From: Natronomonas gomsonensis
Lineage (GTDB): Archaea > Halobacteriota > Halobacteria > Halobacteriales > Haloarculaceae
Reading direction: 5' to 3'
NCBI RefSeq assembly: GCF_024300825.1
Contig: NZ_CP101324.1
Coordinates: 1 to 64,000 of the forward strand
DNA length: 64,000 nucleotides
Shown here one piece after another: positions 1 through 8,550 of this stretch. Within the stretch, counting starts at the first letter, position 1, and every line of letters starts with the position of its first letter. Under the pieces are notes generated by a model. It did no database searches, was not told the DNA's origin, and saw only the letters and a list, made by a program, of their open reading frames with translations. The position numbers and the translations under genes were made by a program.

Positions 1-110
1 TAGATAGCGCGCCCAATTTGTCTGACGCAGAATTAAGGTGGGTGAACTTCATTAGCCGCGTATGAGCAAGGCAAAACTCACATTATCAACGAAACGAGCG
101 CAACCTCCAA

Positions 111-145
111 AATCTACACAATGTAGATTGTCTACAAAATGTACA
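111..145. repeat. Partition operator or centromere-like repeat upstream of parA
   Basis: A perfect inverted repeat AATCTACA-CAA-TGTAGATT occupies 111-129 and is followed by TCTACA (131-136) and TGTACA (140-145). That gives four related half-sites in 33 bp, 30-64 bp upstream of the ParA start. A related stretch lies just after the partition pair (1575-1597). Arrays of this kind commonly serve as centromere or autoregulatory sites for ParA systems; that role is inferred here. Confidence 0.5.
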
Positions 146-174
146 AAATCCACCCATTGCGGGGGTGCTGACTC

Positions 175-1047
175 ATGAGTGCTGACGAGTTTGAAGGACT
201 TCCTGGAGCAGCTGTCTCGTTGCTCAAGGGGGGTGTAGGAAAATCCACGATCGCGCTCAACATCGCTGATCGACTCGCTGCTCGTGGCCATGAGACGGTA
301 CTATTGGATCTGGATAAGGACGGGCACATGACGACCCAGCTTGGGTACGACGATGCGTACGACCGCGATGCGAACCTCGGTGACGCCCTTATCGATGGTG
401 AAGACCCCGAAGACCTGCTTATTGAGACGGACTTCGGCGTTCACCTCCTCCCGTCGAGCAACGAGCTTGAGAACGTCGAGACGAGGCTGAAGGACGAACG
501 GTTCGCAGACGTGAAGCTTCGGCGGAACGTTGTCGACCCGCTCATTCAAAACGGATACGACTACGTGATAATTGATGCTGCCGGCGGCCGTGGGAAACTT
601 TCCGATAACGCCCTCATCGCCGTCCAGCGCGTCATTATCCCGCTAATTCCGCGTGCTGGCTCGATCAACGGTCTCAACAAAATGATTGAACGCCAGATCT
701 CCCCAATCCGGCAGAATATCGGGTTAGATATCCTCGCAGTCACTCCGAATATGATTCGCGAAACGATGGGGCAACACAACGAGCATCGGACTCTCGTTGA
801 AAATCTCAACCGAGAGTTCGGTTCATTCGTCCCAGAGTACGCTCGTGTGGACTCGGAGATCTTCGATGCCCTCGATGATTCGGGACGCACCATCGATAGT
901 ATTCCGAAGCCAGGGATTCGCGAACGGACCGCGATTTCTCGCGCGTTCAAGCAAGGAATGCCGGTCTCGGAGTTCGACGAAGATTGCGACCAGATCCCGA
1001 ATTTCGACCACTTAGCGGACCTCGTGGAGGAACACAGCCATGCCTAA
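175..1047 (+). CDS. parA: ParA/Soj-type plasmid partition ATPase
   Basis: This is a cytoplasmic deviant Walker ATPase that moves plasmid copies apart before division. The 290-residue protein has the signature KGGVGKST at residues 18-25 and a Walker B-like YVIIDAAGG near residues 125-133, as in ParA/Soj proteins of usual length. The N-terminus is short, without the extra HTH of P1-type ParA. The last 8 bases overlap the next gene, which implies translational coupling with a partner protein. TCTACA-type repeats lie immediately upstream. Confidence 0.92.
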   Translation: MSADEFEGLPGAAVSLLKGGVGKSTIALNIADRLAARGHETVLLDLDKDGHMTTQLGYDDAYDRDANLGDALIDGEDPEDLLIETDFGVHLLPSSNELENVETRLKDERFADVKLRRNVVDPLIQNGYDYVIIDAAGGRGKLSDNALIAVQRVIIPLIPRAGSINGLNKMIERQISPIRQNIGLDILAVTPNMIRETMGQHNEHRTLVENLNREFGSFVPEYARVDSEIFDALDDSGRTIDSIPKPGIRERTAISRAFKQGMPVSEFDEDCDQIPNFDHLADLVEEHSHA

Positions 1048-1528
1048 TGAGGACGACCGTTTCGGGGACGTCGCTGAACAGCTCAAACAAACGGAGGAAG
1101 GAGTAGGCTCGGACGACGCCGACGAGCGTACTGACACCCGGGATGAACCACAACCGGATGAGGAGATAACTACTGAGGACACAGAGTCGGAGACTGAATC
1201 CACTCCTGAGCAGGATGAGGAGGATGTGGACGAATCCACCGGTGGACCGGCCTTCTCCTTTGATGAGACCGATATGCACGGCTTCTATGTCCGGGAGGAC
1301 ACGTGGGATGGCGTCACCCGGATGCGATCATCGGTAACTGCTGCGTGCTCTATGTTTGATGTTCCCGAATTTGAGGGAAGAGAGTTTCAAGATGCGTGTC
1401 TCCGGGTAATTGCGGACCACGGTGATGAGGTCGCCCTCCAGATCCTCCGGGAGCGTGGTATCGAAGCCGATGAGGAACGTGTCCAGGAAGTTGTGGAGAT
1501 GCTGAGCGAGCAAGCTACGAACGACTAA
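1040..1528 (+). CDS. Acidic protein coupled to ParA, probable partition partner
   Basis: The 162-residue protein starts inside the end of parA (ATGCCTAA overlap). Residues 1-70 are low-complexity Asp/Glu/Thr/Ser. The rest is a compact region beginning around FSFDETDMHGFYVR and ending in a helix rich in Glu and Val. I see no ParB N-domain or ribbon-helix-helix motif I can name. Position and coupling suggest it is the site-binding or adaptor half of the partition system. That is inferred from context, not from homology. Confidence 0.7.
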   Translation: MPNEDDRFGDVAEQLKQTEEGVGSDDADERTDTRDEPQPDEEITTEDTESETESTPEQDEEDVDESTGGPAFSFDETDMHGFYVREDTWDGVTRMRSSVTAACSMFDVPEFEGREFQDACLRVIADHGDEVALQILRERGIEADEERVQEVVEMLSEQATND

Positions 1529-1909
1529 TATTGGATTTGGCCGATTTCCCTCACCATTTAGATTTCGTGCGCATTGTACATTATGCAGATTGTGTAGCAA
1601 GCCATCTGCTTGCAGTCTCGCGATTATTCTCGGAACCGGGTCCGAACGGCGGTCGCGGTTTTGGTATAGCGGTATATGATTTATACCGTTGACCAAATCC
1701 GAATTTCGGGGGATAGAACCCTTCTATCATAGGAAAAATGGGTATGAGACTTCTGTCACCGGTGGTCCTGATTACGCCGGTAATCACGACCACTTTGAAG
1801 TACCTCGCCGCCGTCCGGTAAGCACGAATGCTGCAACCGCCTCACGACGGCGCTTCCCCCAGGGTAGAGGCACCGAGACCGGGCCCGCAGGACGGTGGAG
1901 GGCCGGTGG
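1529..1909. other. Non-coding gap between partition genes and recombinase
   Basis: About 380 bases with no convincing gene. It holds TGTACA (1575-1580) and TGCAGATTGTGTAG (1584-1597), the latter matching 122-135 upstream of parA at 11 of 14 bases. It also holds an inverted repeat CGGTATA-TGATT-TATACCG (1670-1688). The closeness of a tyrosine recombinase makes 1670-1688 a conceivable core or arm site, but no second copy was found to define an attachment site. Confidence 0.4.
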
Positions 1910-3142
1910 ATGCCTGATCGAGCGCTTTCGACGCCACTCGAAGACAGCTTCGAGCGCTACCTCCAGGACAAGGGGAAAGGCCGCGGCGGCGACGGTGGGA
2001 ACTATCGACGTAACGCTGCACGCGAGCTCGAACGGTTCGCCGAGTGGGCCGCCGGCGACCGCGGCGCCGACGACTGGACCGGGATCGTCCCCGACGACAT
2101 CGACCGCGAGCCGACCTTCGACGATCTCGACGAACGCGTGTTCCGGGAGTACGCCCGACATCTCGGTGGAGATCGGGGACTCAAGCAGAACACAGTACAA
2201 ACCTATTACCGCTATATCTCTGCCTGGTGTGGCTGGTGCGTCAACGAGGGATATCTCGAGGCGCATTACGCGCAGCGGGCCAGTGCGATGGCGCCGCTGC
2301 CGGAGGACGACGGCCGCAAGCCCGGCGACCAGCAGGCCTGGACGTCCGAACAGCGCCACGCGCTCACCCGGCACGTCGACGAACGGGCCCGCGACGCCGT
2401 CGAGGCGTACACGACACTCCCGGAGGGTACTGACCCCCTCGACAAGCAGCGAGCGCACTATGCGGCGCTGAAGGCGGCTCGTGACCGGGCTCTGGTGTTC
2501 GTTCTCGCGTACACGGCCGTCCGTGTTGGGGAACTTCTCCGGGATCCGAACGACCCGCGGCGACGTGGCGTCCGCTGGGAGGACCTCTCGCTTGACGAGG
2601 GGAGTATGGACGTCTACCGGAAGAAACAGCAATGGGACGCCGCGAGTCTCCCCGACCCGGTGATCTCGCCGCTGCGGAGCTACCGCCAGCTGATGGACCC
2701 ACCGACGGGGCGCTGGCCGGTGTTTCCCACGTTCGACCAGCGGACGCTCGCAGGGCTCGTCCAGGATGAGCTCGCCGACCGAGGGGAACATACGGAGGCA
2801 ATCGCCGAACGCCGTGAGGAGTACGCTCGCGACCTCCTCCTGGCGCTCGATGAGGATATTCGGCCGCCCTCGATTACGACGGACGGCACACGATCGATTC
2901 TCCAACGGCTCTCAGAAGCTGCAGAGATAGACATCGACCATCCGAAACACGATTACCTTGCTCCACACGGCGGCCGGCGTGGAATGGGTGAAGTTCTCGT
3001 TCGAGCATTCGGATACACGGTTGCCGCCCGGTATCTCGACAATTCAGAGGAGATGGTGAGAGAGCGGTATTCACATATCGAGGCCGGAGAACTCGGTGAT
3101 GTCGCTACTGAGGCGCTCGAGGAGATCGATAGTATACCGTAG
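1910..3142 (+). CDS. Tyrosine recombinase/integrase (XerC/D-like)
   Basis: A phage-integrase family site-specific recombinase that may resolve multimers or integrate the element. The N-terminal part (residues 1-130) resembles a SAM-like core-binding domain. The catalytic part shows Arg in TAVRVGELL (about residue 204), His-Arg in PHGGRRGMGE (about 355-359) and a late Tyr in ERYSHIE (about 386). Length, 410 aa, is normal for the family. I chose the ATG at 1910 because GGAGG stands 8 nt upstream; a GTG at 1895 is the alternative. It lies next to the partition genes, as is common on archaeal plasmids. Confidence 0.88.
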   Translation: MPDRALSTPLEDSFERYLQDKGKGRGGDGGNYRRNAARELERFAEWAAGDRGADDWTGIVPDDIDREPTFDDLDERVFREYARHLGGDRGLKQNTVQTYYRYISAWCGWCVNEGYLEAHYAQRASAMAPLPEDDGRKPGDQQAWTSEQRHALTRHVDERARDAVEAYTTLPEGTDPLDKQRAHYAALKAARDRALVFVLAYTAVRVGELLRDPNDPRRRGVRWEDLSLDEGSMDVYRKKQQWDAASLPDPVISPLRSYRQLMDPPTGRWPVFPTFDQRTLAGLVQDELADRGEHTEAIAERREEYARDLLLALDEDIRPPSITTDGTRSILQRLSEAAEIDIDHPKHDYLAPHGGRRGMGEVLVRAFGYTVAARYLDNSEEMVRERYSHIEAGELGDVATEALEEIDSIP

Positions 3143-3178
3143 TAACATATTTCGAGTGTGAGGGGTAGACCGTTGCGT

Positions 3179-3832
3179 TCACACCGCGTCGACGGTGAAC
3201 AGCGAGTCGTCGCTGAGGACGACCTGTACCCGGCGGTGCCAGGCGTCAGCAAAGGCCTCCCGTTGCTGGTCGCTTGCCGATCCGTCGAGAATCCCCTGGA
3301 GGTTCCCGATCGCGGGTCCACCGCCAGGAACGTCGCTGACGTGGTAGGCCACTTCGACGGTCTCGTCCGTGTCGGTTCGCCGGAACCGGAACGTCGGGTC
3401 CGCCGTGTCCGGGTCGAACGCGTCGAAGACGAGGAGGTCGCGGCGGCCGCCATAGCCGCCGGCGAGCCCGCTGAATCCGTCATCGCCGGTCGCGCCAGTC
3501 ACGTACGAGATGATGCGGCTCATCACGCCGTACGCGGCATCGTCCTGCGGGCCGGCCGTCTGGACCTCGATTTTGCTCCGGGCTGGATAGTCGTCGGGAT
3601 ACAGGGCGTCGAGCCCGAGCTGGACGATCCGGTAGGCGCCCGAGGCTGTCGGACAGGAGTGGCCCGCTTCTTTCACCGCGTCCCGGTAGGTGACGACGAA
3701 CGGCTCGCCCGGTTCGAGGACGCCGAGGGCCTCCGCGACGGGGTCGCGGATTTCGATCGGGTCGACGTCGTAGTCGACCTGCCAATTGGTTCTCGTCTGG
3801 GTCGTGTCAGTCGCAGTCGAATTCGATGTCAT
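3179..3832 (-). CDS. FmdE-like metal-binding domain protein
   Basis: The protein (217 aa) contains AGHSCPTASGAYRIVQLGLD near residues 51-70. This matches the His-x-Cys-Pro core of the FmdE/Tra5-like domain, first seen in formylmethanofuran dehydrogenase subunit E and later in many metal-related proteins. It has no signal peptide or membrane segment, so it should be cytoplasmic. It is the third gene of a leftward operon after an HMA chaperone and a P1B ATPase, which suggests metal handling rather than methanogenesis. Substrate unknown. Confidence 0.6.
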   Translation of the reverse strand: MTSNSTATDTTQTRTNWQVDYDVDPIEIRDPVAEALGVLEPGEPFVVTYRDAVKEAGHSCPTASGAYRIVQLGLDALYPDDYPARSKIEVQTAGPQDDAAYGVMSRIISYVTGATGDDGFSGLAGGYGGRRDLLVFDAFDPDTADPTFRFRRTDTDETVEVAYHVSDVPGGGPAIGNLQGILDGSASDQQREAFADAWHRRVQVVLSDDSLFTVDAV

Positions 3833-3860
3833 GAGTTGTGGTTGTGATCGTGTCTCGTGG

Positions 3861-5780
3861 TCAGTAGCGGAGCAGTCGCATCCCGTTGAGGATGACGAGG
3901 AGGACGCTGGCCTCGTGGACCAGCATTCCCGACGCGAGGGTGACGTAGCTGGTGAGCACGCCCGCGAGGAGGACGGTCACGGTCAACACTGCCAGCCCGA
4001 CGTTCTCGAGGACGTTCCAGCGCGTCGCCTTGCTGAGTTTGACCGCGTACGGGATTCGTTCGAGGTCGTCGGCCATCAACGCCATGTCAGCCGTCTCGAT
4101 GGCGGTGTCCGTCCCCGCAGCACCCATCGCGATGCCGACGTCGGCGGTCGCCAGCGATGGCGCGTCGTTGATGCCGTCGCCGACCATCGCGACGACGTGG
4201 CCGTCGGCCTGGTAGCCCTCGATGACGGACTGCTTGTCCTCGGGGAGGAGTTCAGCACGGTACTCGTCGATACCGACCTCCTCGGCAACGGCAGCGGCCG
4301 TCCGCTCGTTGTCGCCGGTGAGCATCACCGTCTCGATGCCAGCGTCTTGGAGCGCCGCGACGACCCCAGGAGCGGCCTCCCGGAGCTCGTCCCGCATCGC
4401 AATCGCGCCGATGATGTCCCCGTCCCGAACGACGTGGACGACTGTCTCGCCGCGCCCCTCACGCTCGCGGACGTAGTCGGCGACCCGGCTGGGGACGTCA
4501 ATGTCGCGGTCGGCCAGCAGTGCGCGGTTGCCGACAACAACTTCCTGGCCATCGGCGTGGGCGATGACGCCCTTGCCAGCGACTACGTCGAAGTCATCCG
4601 GATCGGGGACCGACTGGCGCCCCGCGTCCGTATCGTCCGCTTGGGCGACCGTCGTTCCGCCGTCCGTCGCGGCGGTCGGATCCTCGCGGGCCGCGTCGAC
4701 GATGGCGTCAGCGAGGTGGTGTTCGCTCTTCTTCTCGGCGGTCGCCGCGAGTGAGAGGACCTCGTCATCAGCAACGCCGAACCCCTCAACATCGGCGACG
4801 GTGGTCTCGCCCTTCGTGAGGGTGCCGGTCTTGTCGAAGGCGACAAGGTCGATCTTGCCGGCGCGTTCGAGGTGTTCGCCGCCCTTCATCAGCACGCCAG
4901 ACCGAGCGGCGTTGCCGATGGCCGAGACGATGCTGACCGGTGGCCCGATGACCAGCGCGCCGGGACAGCCGATGACCAACAGGGTCAGCGACAGGATCGC
5001 GTTCTGCGTGACTGCATACGCGCCGATGGCCAGCACGATGACGGCCGGCGTGTAATACTTCGCGAACCGGTCGATGAGACTCTCGGTCGGCGACTGAGCC
5101 TCTTGGGCCTCCTCGACACGGCGGATGATCCGTTCGAGCGTCGTATCCGAGCCCGCACCCGTCGTTCGGATCTCCAGTGCGCCTTCTTGATTGACCGTCC
5201 CGGCGTAGACCTCGTCGCCGTCGGCCTTGTGGACGGGCGCGCTCTCGCCGGTGACTGGTGCTTGGTTGACGGCGCTCTCGCCGTCGACGACGGTGCCGTC
5301 AACCGGAATCTTCCCGCCCGGCTTTACGACGACGACTTCGCCCTCTTCGACCTCGCGGGCGGGGACTTCTTGGAGTTCCCCGTCGCGACGGACGGTCGCC
5401 GTGTCGGGCGTCATCTCCAGCAGCTCCTGGAGGGCAGTCCGGGTCTTCCGCATCGTCCGTCCCTCGAGGTAGCTGCCGAGGCTGAACAGGAAGACGACGG
5501 CGGCGGCCTCCCAGTACTCCCCGATGATGATGGCCCCGATGGCGGCTAGCGTCACCAGCGTCTTGATGCCGAGCGTCCGGTTGGTGACCTCGTGGTAGGC
5601 GGTTTTGGCGATGTCGTAGCCACCCACGAGCGTCGCCAGGACGAGGATGGCGGCGCTGGCCGTATTAAAACTCGTGAGGTAGCCCAGACTCCAGCCACCG
5701 CCGTAGAGCAGGCCGCTCGTTGCCGTGACGATGGCCTTCCGGTGTTTCCGGTAGTACTGCGTGATCGATTGTTTGTTCAT
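3861..5780 (-). CDS. Heavy-metal P1B-type ATPase with CPG membrane motif
   Basis: A polytopic membrane pump that uses ATP to expel a metal cation. Visible motifs in order: paired N-terminal helices, the actuator TGES, the membrane motif IGCPGALVIGPP (about residues 270-281), the phosphorylation site DKTGT, the SEHHLAD nucleotide-binding loop and GDGINDAP near the C-terminus. It is short (639 aa) because it has no N-terminal HMA domain; that domain is the separate 71-aa protein encoded 4 bp upstream. CPG replaces the usual CPC, CPH or SPC, so the metal cannot be assigned; the rest is closest to Zn/Cd/Pb pumps. Confidence 0.88.
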   Translation of the reverse strand: MNKQSITQYYRKHRKAIVTATSGLLYGGGWSLGYLTSFNTASAAILVLATLVGGYDIAKTAYHEVTNRTLGIKTLVTLAAIGAIIIGEYWEAAAVVFLFSLGSYLEGRTMRKTRTALQELLEMTPDTATVRRDGELQEVPAREVEEGEVVVVKPGGKIPVDGTVVDGESAVNQAPVTGESAPVHKADGDEVYAGTVNQEGALEIRTTGAGSDTTLERIIRRVEEAQEAQSPTESLIDRFAKYYTPAVIVLAIGAYAVTQNAILSLTLLVIGCPGALVIGPPVSIVSAIGNAARSGVLMKGGEHLERAGKIDLVAFDKTGTLTKGETTVADVEGFGVADDEVLSLAATAEKKSEHHLADAIVDAAREDPTAATDGGTTVAQADDTDAGRQSVPDPDDFDVVAGKGVIAHADGQEVVVGNRALLADRDIDVPSRVADYVREREGRGETVVHVVRDGDIIGAIAMRDELREAAPGVVAALQDAGIETVMLTGDNERTAAAVAEEVGIDEYRAELLPEDKQSVIEGYQADGHVVAMVGDGINDAPSLATADVGIAMGAAGTDTAIETADMALMADDLERIPYAVKLSKATRWNVLENVGLAVLTVTVLLAGVLTSYVTLASGMLVHEASVLLVILNGMRLLRY

Positions 5781-5784
5781 GGTG

Positions 5785-6000
5785 TTAGGCGGGCTGGGGC
5801 GTGTACCCCTGGTTTTCGATGGTCTCTGCGAAGACGTCGGGGTCCGCGACGTTGTCGTCGTACTCGATTTCGACGCGGCCGGTCGCGTAGTGGACTTCGA
5901 CGTGCTGGACGCCGTCGACGTTCGACAGGGCGCGTTCGACGGTGCTCGCGCAGGTCGGGCAATCGAAGTCGAGGACGCGGAATTGGGTTGTGTCGCTCAT
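5785..6000 (-). CDS. HMA-domain metallochaperone
   Basis: A 71-residue heavy-metal-associated (ferredoxin-like) domain with the metal-binding CxxC in DFDCPTCASTV near residues 12-22. It is cytoplasmic and likely delivers metal to the P1B ATPase encoded 4 bp downstream, which lacks its own HMA domain. It is the first gene of a leftward three-gene operon. An A/T-rich TATA-like stretch at about 6028-6042 sits upstream of the ATG. Confidence 0.85.
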   Translation of the reverse strand: MSDTTQFRVLDFDCPTCASTVERALSNVDGVQHVEVHYATGRVEIEYDDNVADPDVFAETIENQGYTPQPA

Positions 6001-6201
6001 TACAGTTTGAGGTAGTGCCCATACCCCAATAAGTATTTTTTAGATGATATGTTTGAATTCGGAGACGGGTCGTTGGAACAGTCAAACGGGTCGTCTAGGG
6101 CTTTCGCTATCGCGGGTCCATCCTGTACTGGATACCTCGACAGACACCTACCCGACTCCTGCCCCGCTACCTTTTCCCGCGTGCTCGCGCTCAGTTCTCG
6201 T
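6001..6201. promoter_or_regulatory. Divergent promoter region of the CPG-ATPase operon and its regulator
   Basis: These 201 bases separate the leftward HMA/ATPase operon from the rightward winged-helix gene. The sequence TTTGAATTCGG at 6052-6062 is a half-match to the TTTGRATYYAAA palindrome seen before four copper genes elsewhere in the window. The A/T-rich run 6028-6042 is the likely TATA element for the leftward operon. A metal-dependent switch by the neighbouring regulator is the simplest reading, but is inferred. Confidence 0.45.
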
Positions 6202-6726
6202 ATGAGTGATTCCGATACCGACCACCGTCTCGACGACATCGCGGTGCGAGACACTCGGATTTCGGACGCCATCGACGAGCCGATGCGGGCGATGGTCCTC
6301 GACATTCTGTCCGAGGAAGCCCTAACTGCGACCGAGGTCCACGAACGCCTCGACGATCGCGGCATCGACCGGACGGAGAACACGGTCCGCCATCACATCA
6401 ACGAGCTCCGGGATGCGGGCCTCGTCGACGTCGTTCGCTTCGAGGAGGGGCGTGGTGGGACGACGAAGTACTACCACGCGAACACGATCGTCCTCTCGTA
6501 CTCACTACCAGATTCGGCCGACGCCGCCGTCGAGGAGATGATCGACGCTGCCCAGCCCCAGATCACGGACGCGCTCACTACGCTCACCGACGAGTACGAC
6601 GACGCTATTGAGGAGATCGTCGAGGATATGCAGCCCTGCGAGCACTGCCAGACCCAGAAGTACGAGACGTACGTTCTTCTGACCGTCCTGCGACGTGCGT
6701 TCGTTCGCGCCCACAGAAATTCCTGA
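6202..6726 (+). CDS. ArsR-like winged-helix metal regulator
   Basis: The 174-residue protein has a winged-helix fold at residues 25-95 (DILSEEALTATEVHERL, then ENTVRHHINELRDAG as recognition helix) and a wing GRGGTTKYY. Its C-terminus carries QPCEHCQTQKYE near residue 150, a CxxC motif able to bind a metal ion. It is divergent from the HMA chaperone/CPG-ATPase operon, so it likely controls that operon. I set the start at MSDSDTDHRL, because the 51 upstream codons have no domain character. Confidence 0.8.
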   Translation: MSDSDTDHRLDDIAVRDTRISDAIDEPMRAMVLDILSEEALTATEVHERLDDRGIDRTENTVRHHINELRDAGLVDVVRFEEGRGGTTKYYHANTIVLSYSLPDSADAAVEEMIDAAQPQITDALTTLTDEYDDAIEEIVEDMQPCEHCQTQKYETYVLLTVLRRAFVRAHRNS

Positions 6727-6755
6727 GGGGGAACCACCCCTACGCTGGCAGGGTC

Positions 6756-8222
6756 TTAGAAGGAGAACCGATCACGCGCGGATTGCATCGCGAGGCGAGT
6801 CAGGAGTCGCGCAGGGCCACGCTTTGGGAGGTCCCGTACAGTCTCGATGCTGGTCGGCGGTTCACTACCACCAATGTCTAACTCCCAGCCTGTCTCGTCC
6901 ATGAAGCGTTCGACAGCCTGATTTACTCGCTGTCGCACGTCGTCCGAGTCCATTGTCTCGGGCACACCATTCCGGAGGACGACGTCGCCGTCAACGATCA
7001 CTGTCTCGACGTCGGCCGGCACCGCGTTGTTCACGACCTGTGCAGGAATATTGGTCCGTGGCGTGAACTTCGGTTTGTCGACGTCGAGGAGGATAATATC
7101 CGCGCGCTTTCCCGCTTCAATACTGCCGATCTCGTCGCCCATCCCCAGCGCGCGTGCGCCCTCGATAGTGAGCATTCGTATCAGTTCCATCGAGTCGAAC
7201 TGCCCAGCTGAACGCTTGAGATTTGCCGCCAGCCGAGCTTGCCGCGCTTCACCGAACATGCTGTACGAGTCGTGCCAGTAGTGGTCGTCAATCCCTACTC
7301 CGACGTCGACGCCGGCGGCTCGAAGCTCGGGAACGGGCGTCCACTGCGTCTCCCCGTTCGGATTCCAGTAACAGAAGACGGACGGGCAGTGCGCAACAGC
7401 CGCGTCCGCCTCGGCGGTTCGCTGGATGTCCTCTTCGTCGGCGAGGCGGAAGTGAGCAGCGACCAGTCGGTCGTCCAGGAGTCCAACGTCGTCGAGCAAT
7501 CCCACCGAGTCCTCGCCACCGTTCGCTCGTGCCATCGTGTTACTCTCCTCGAGTTCGAGCAAGTGCGTGTGGACGAGCAGGTCCGGGTACTCTGCGGCGA
7601 GGGACGCGGTCCGTTCCCACAGCTGCCTGGTACACGACCAGTCGTCGTGCGGGCAGATCGTCGCCCTGATTCGGCCCTCGTACGTGTCGTGGTACGTTTC
7701 GACGAACTCGCGAGCACGGGAGAACTGCTGATCGACTGGTTGGTCCCAGAAGAGGTCCGAGATCGCCGGGCCGAAAAATCCGCGGAGCCCTGCTTCCCCG
7801 AACGCCTCTGCACCTGCGGCAGGCCGTGCGTCCATCGAGTTCACGGTCGTGACACCGCCCAAGAGGAAATTGAGCGCTGCGAGCTCGACGCCTGCCTCGA
7901 CGAGGTACTCGAATTCGCCGTTCCCTAATCTGTTAAACAAGGCCGTCCCACTCCCAAGCATCTCCGTCAGCTCGAGTTCGCTAAACGCACCGATGAGCGG
8001 TGTCATCTCCAAGTGCGTGTGGGCGTTCACCAACCCCGGCATCACCAGTTTCCCGTTCCCGTCGATAACGGTGGACGCTTCTAATTCTCCGTCTCCTGCA
8101 CGTGATGGTCGGACTTCTTCGATACAGCCATCGGTGATGCATACTGTGCCGCGCTCGTACAGGCGGTTCCGCTCGTCGGCTGTGAGAACGAGTGCATCAT
8201 GGATTGCCAGATCGACAGCCAT
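6756..8222 (-). CDS. Amidohydrolase/deaminase of the MTA/SAH deaminase-TrzN type
   Basis: A metal-dependent hydrolase of the TIM-barrel amidohydrolase superfamily (488 aa). It has the N-terminal small beta domain, the HTHLEM metal pair (about residues 66-71), HTHLLE mid-protein, AAHFRLADEED, and the catalytic Asp in GVGIDDHYW. These match chlorohydrolase-like deaminases acting on heterocyclic amines such as methylthioadenosine, guanine or triazines. It ends 30 bases after the stop of the convergent winged-helix gene and has no metal-resistance partner, so it seems a passenger in the island. Substrate not decidable from sequence. Confidence 0.82.
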   Translation of the reverse strand: MAVDLAIHDALVLTADERNRLYERGTVCITDGCIEEVRPSRAGDGELEASTVIDGNGKLVMPGLVNAHTHLEMTPLIGAFSELELTEMLGSGTALFNRLGNGEFEYLVEAGVELAALNFLLGGVTTVNSMDARPAAGAEAFGEAGLRGFFGPAISDLFWDQPVDQQFSRAREFVETYHDTYEGRIRATICPHDDWSCTRQLWERTASLAAEYPDLLVHTHLLELEESNTMARANGGEDSVGLLDDVGLLDDRLVAAHFRLADEEDIQRTAEADAAVAHCPSVFCYWNPNGETQWTPVPELRAAGVDVGVGIDDHYWHDSYSMFGEARQARLAANLKRSAGQFDSMELIRMLTIEGARALGMGDEIGSIEAGKRADIILLDVDKPKFTPRTNIPAQVVNNAVPADVETVIVDGDVVLRNGVPETMDSDDVRQRVNQAVERFMDETGWELDIGGSEPPTSIETVRDLPKRGPARLLTRLAMQSARDRFSF

Positions 8223-8550
8223 CGTAAATTAGGAAGTGGATGTGACAGTTACCGTACTGGACAACCGAGCAGGCCGGCGAAGGCTGTTCTTCCAGGTGGT
8301 GTTCCCCTCATTTGGGATATCATCGGTCTCTACTGGTCCCATTAGCCTCTAATACGTCGGCGTGATTTAATCAGATTCCCCTTTTGAATCTGAAGTCGGA
8401 TTCCGTGGAGCTTGTGGAGGTTTGCAATGTTTTCCCCTCTTCACGATAGATCATCTATGGCCGACGGTTACGATACCATAGTACTGATACCCTCATAGGC
8501 AGCATATTCTAATCAAAACCGCAATAGATGATCCCTACAATGATACACCT
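8223..8550. promoter_or_regulatory. Intergenic region with copper-box-like palindrome
   Basis: This 328-base gap lies between divergent genes and contains no gene. CTTTTGAATCTGAAG (8381-8395) resembles the palindrome found before copA, both copZ genes and copB. It overlaps an inverted repeat CAGATTC-CCCTTTT-GAATCTG (8372-8392). The element lies about 155 bp before the permease start, further than the others, so a direct role in that promoter is less sure. Confidence 0.4.

Noticed and set aside
3158-4754. Rightward reading frames across the FmdE-like and ATPase genes
   Set aside because: Both are opposite genes with recognisable domains and have no domain pattern of their own.
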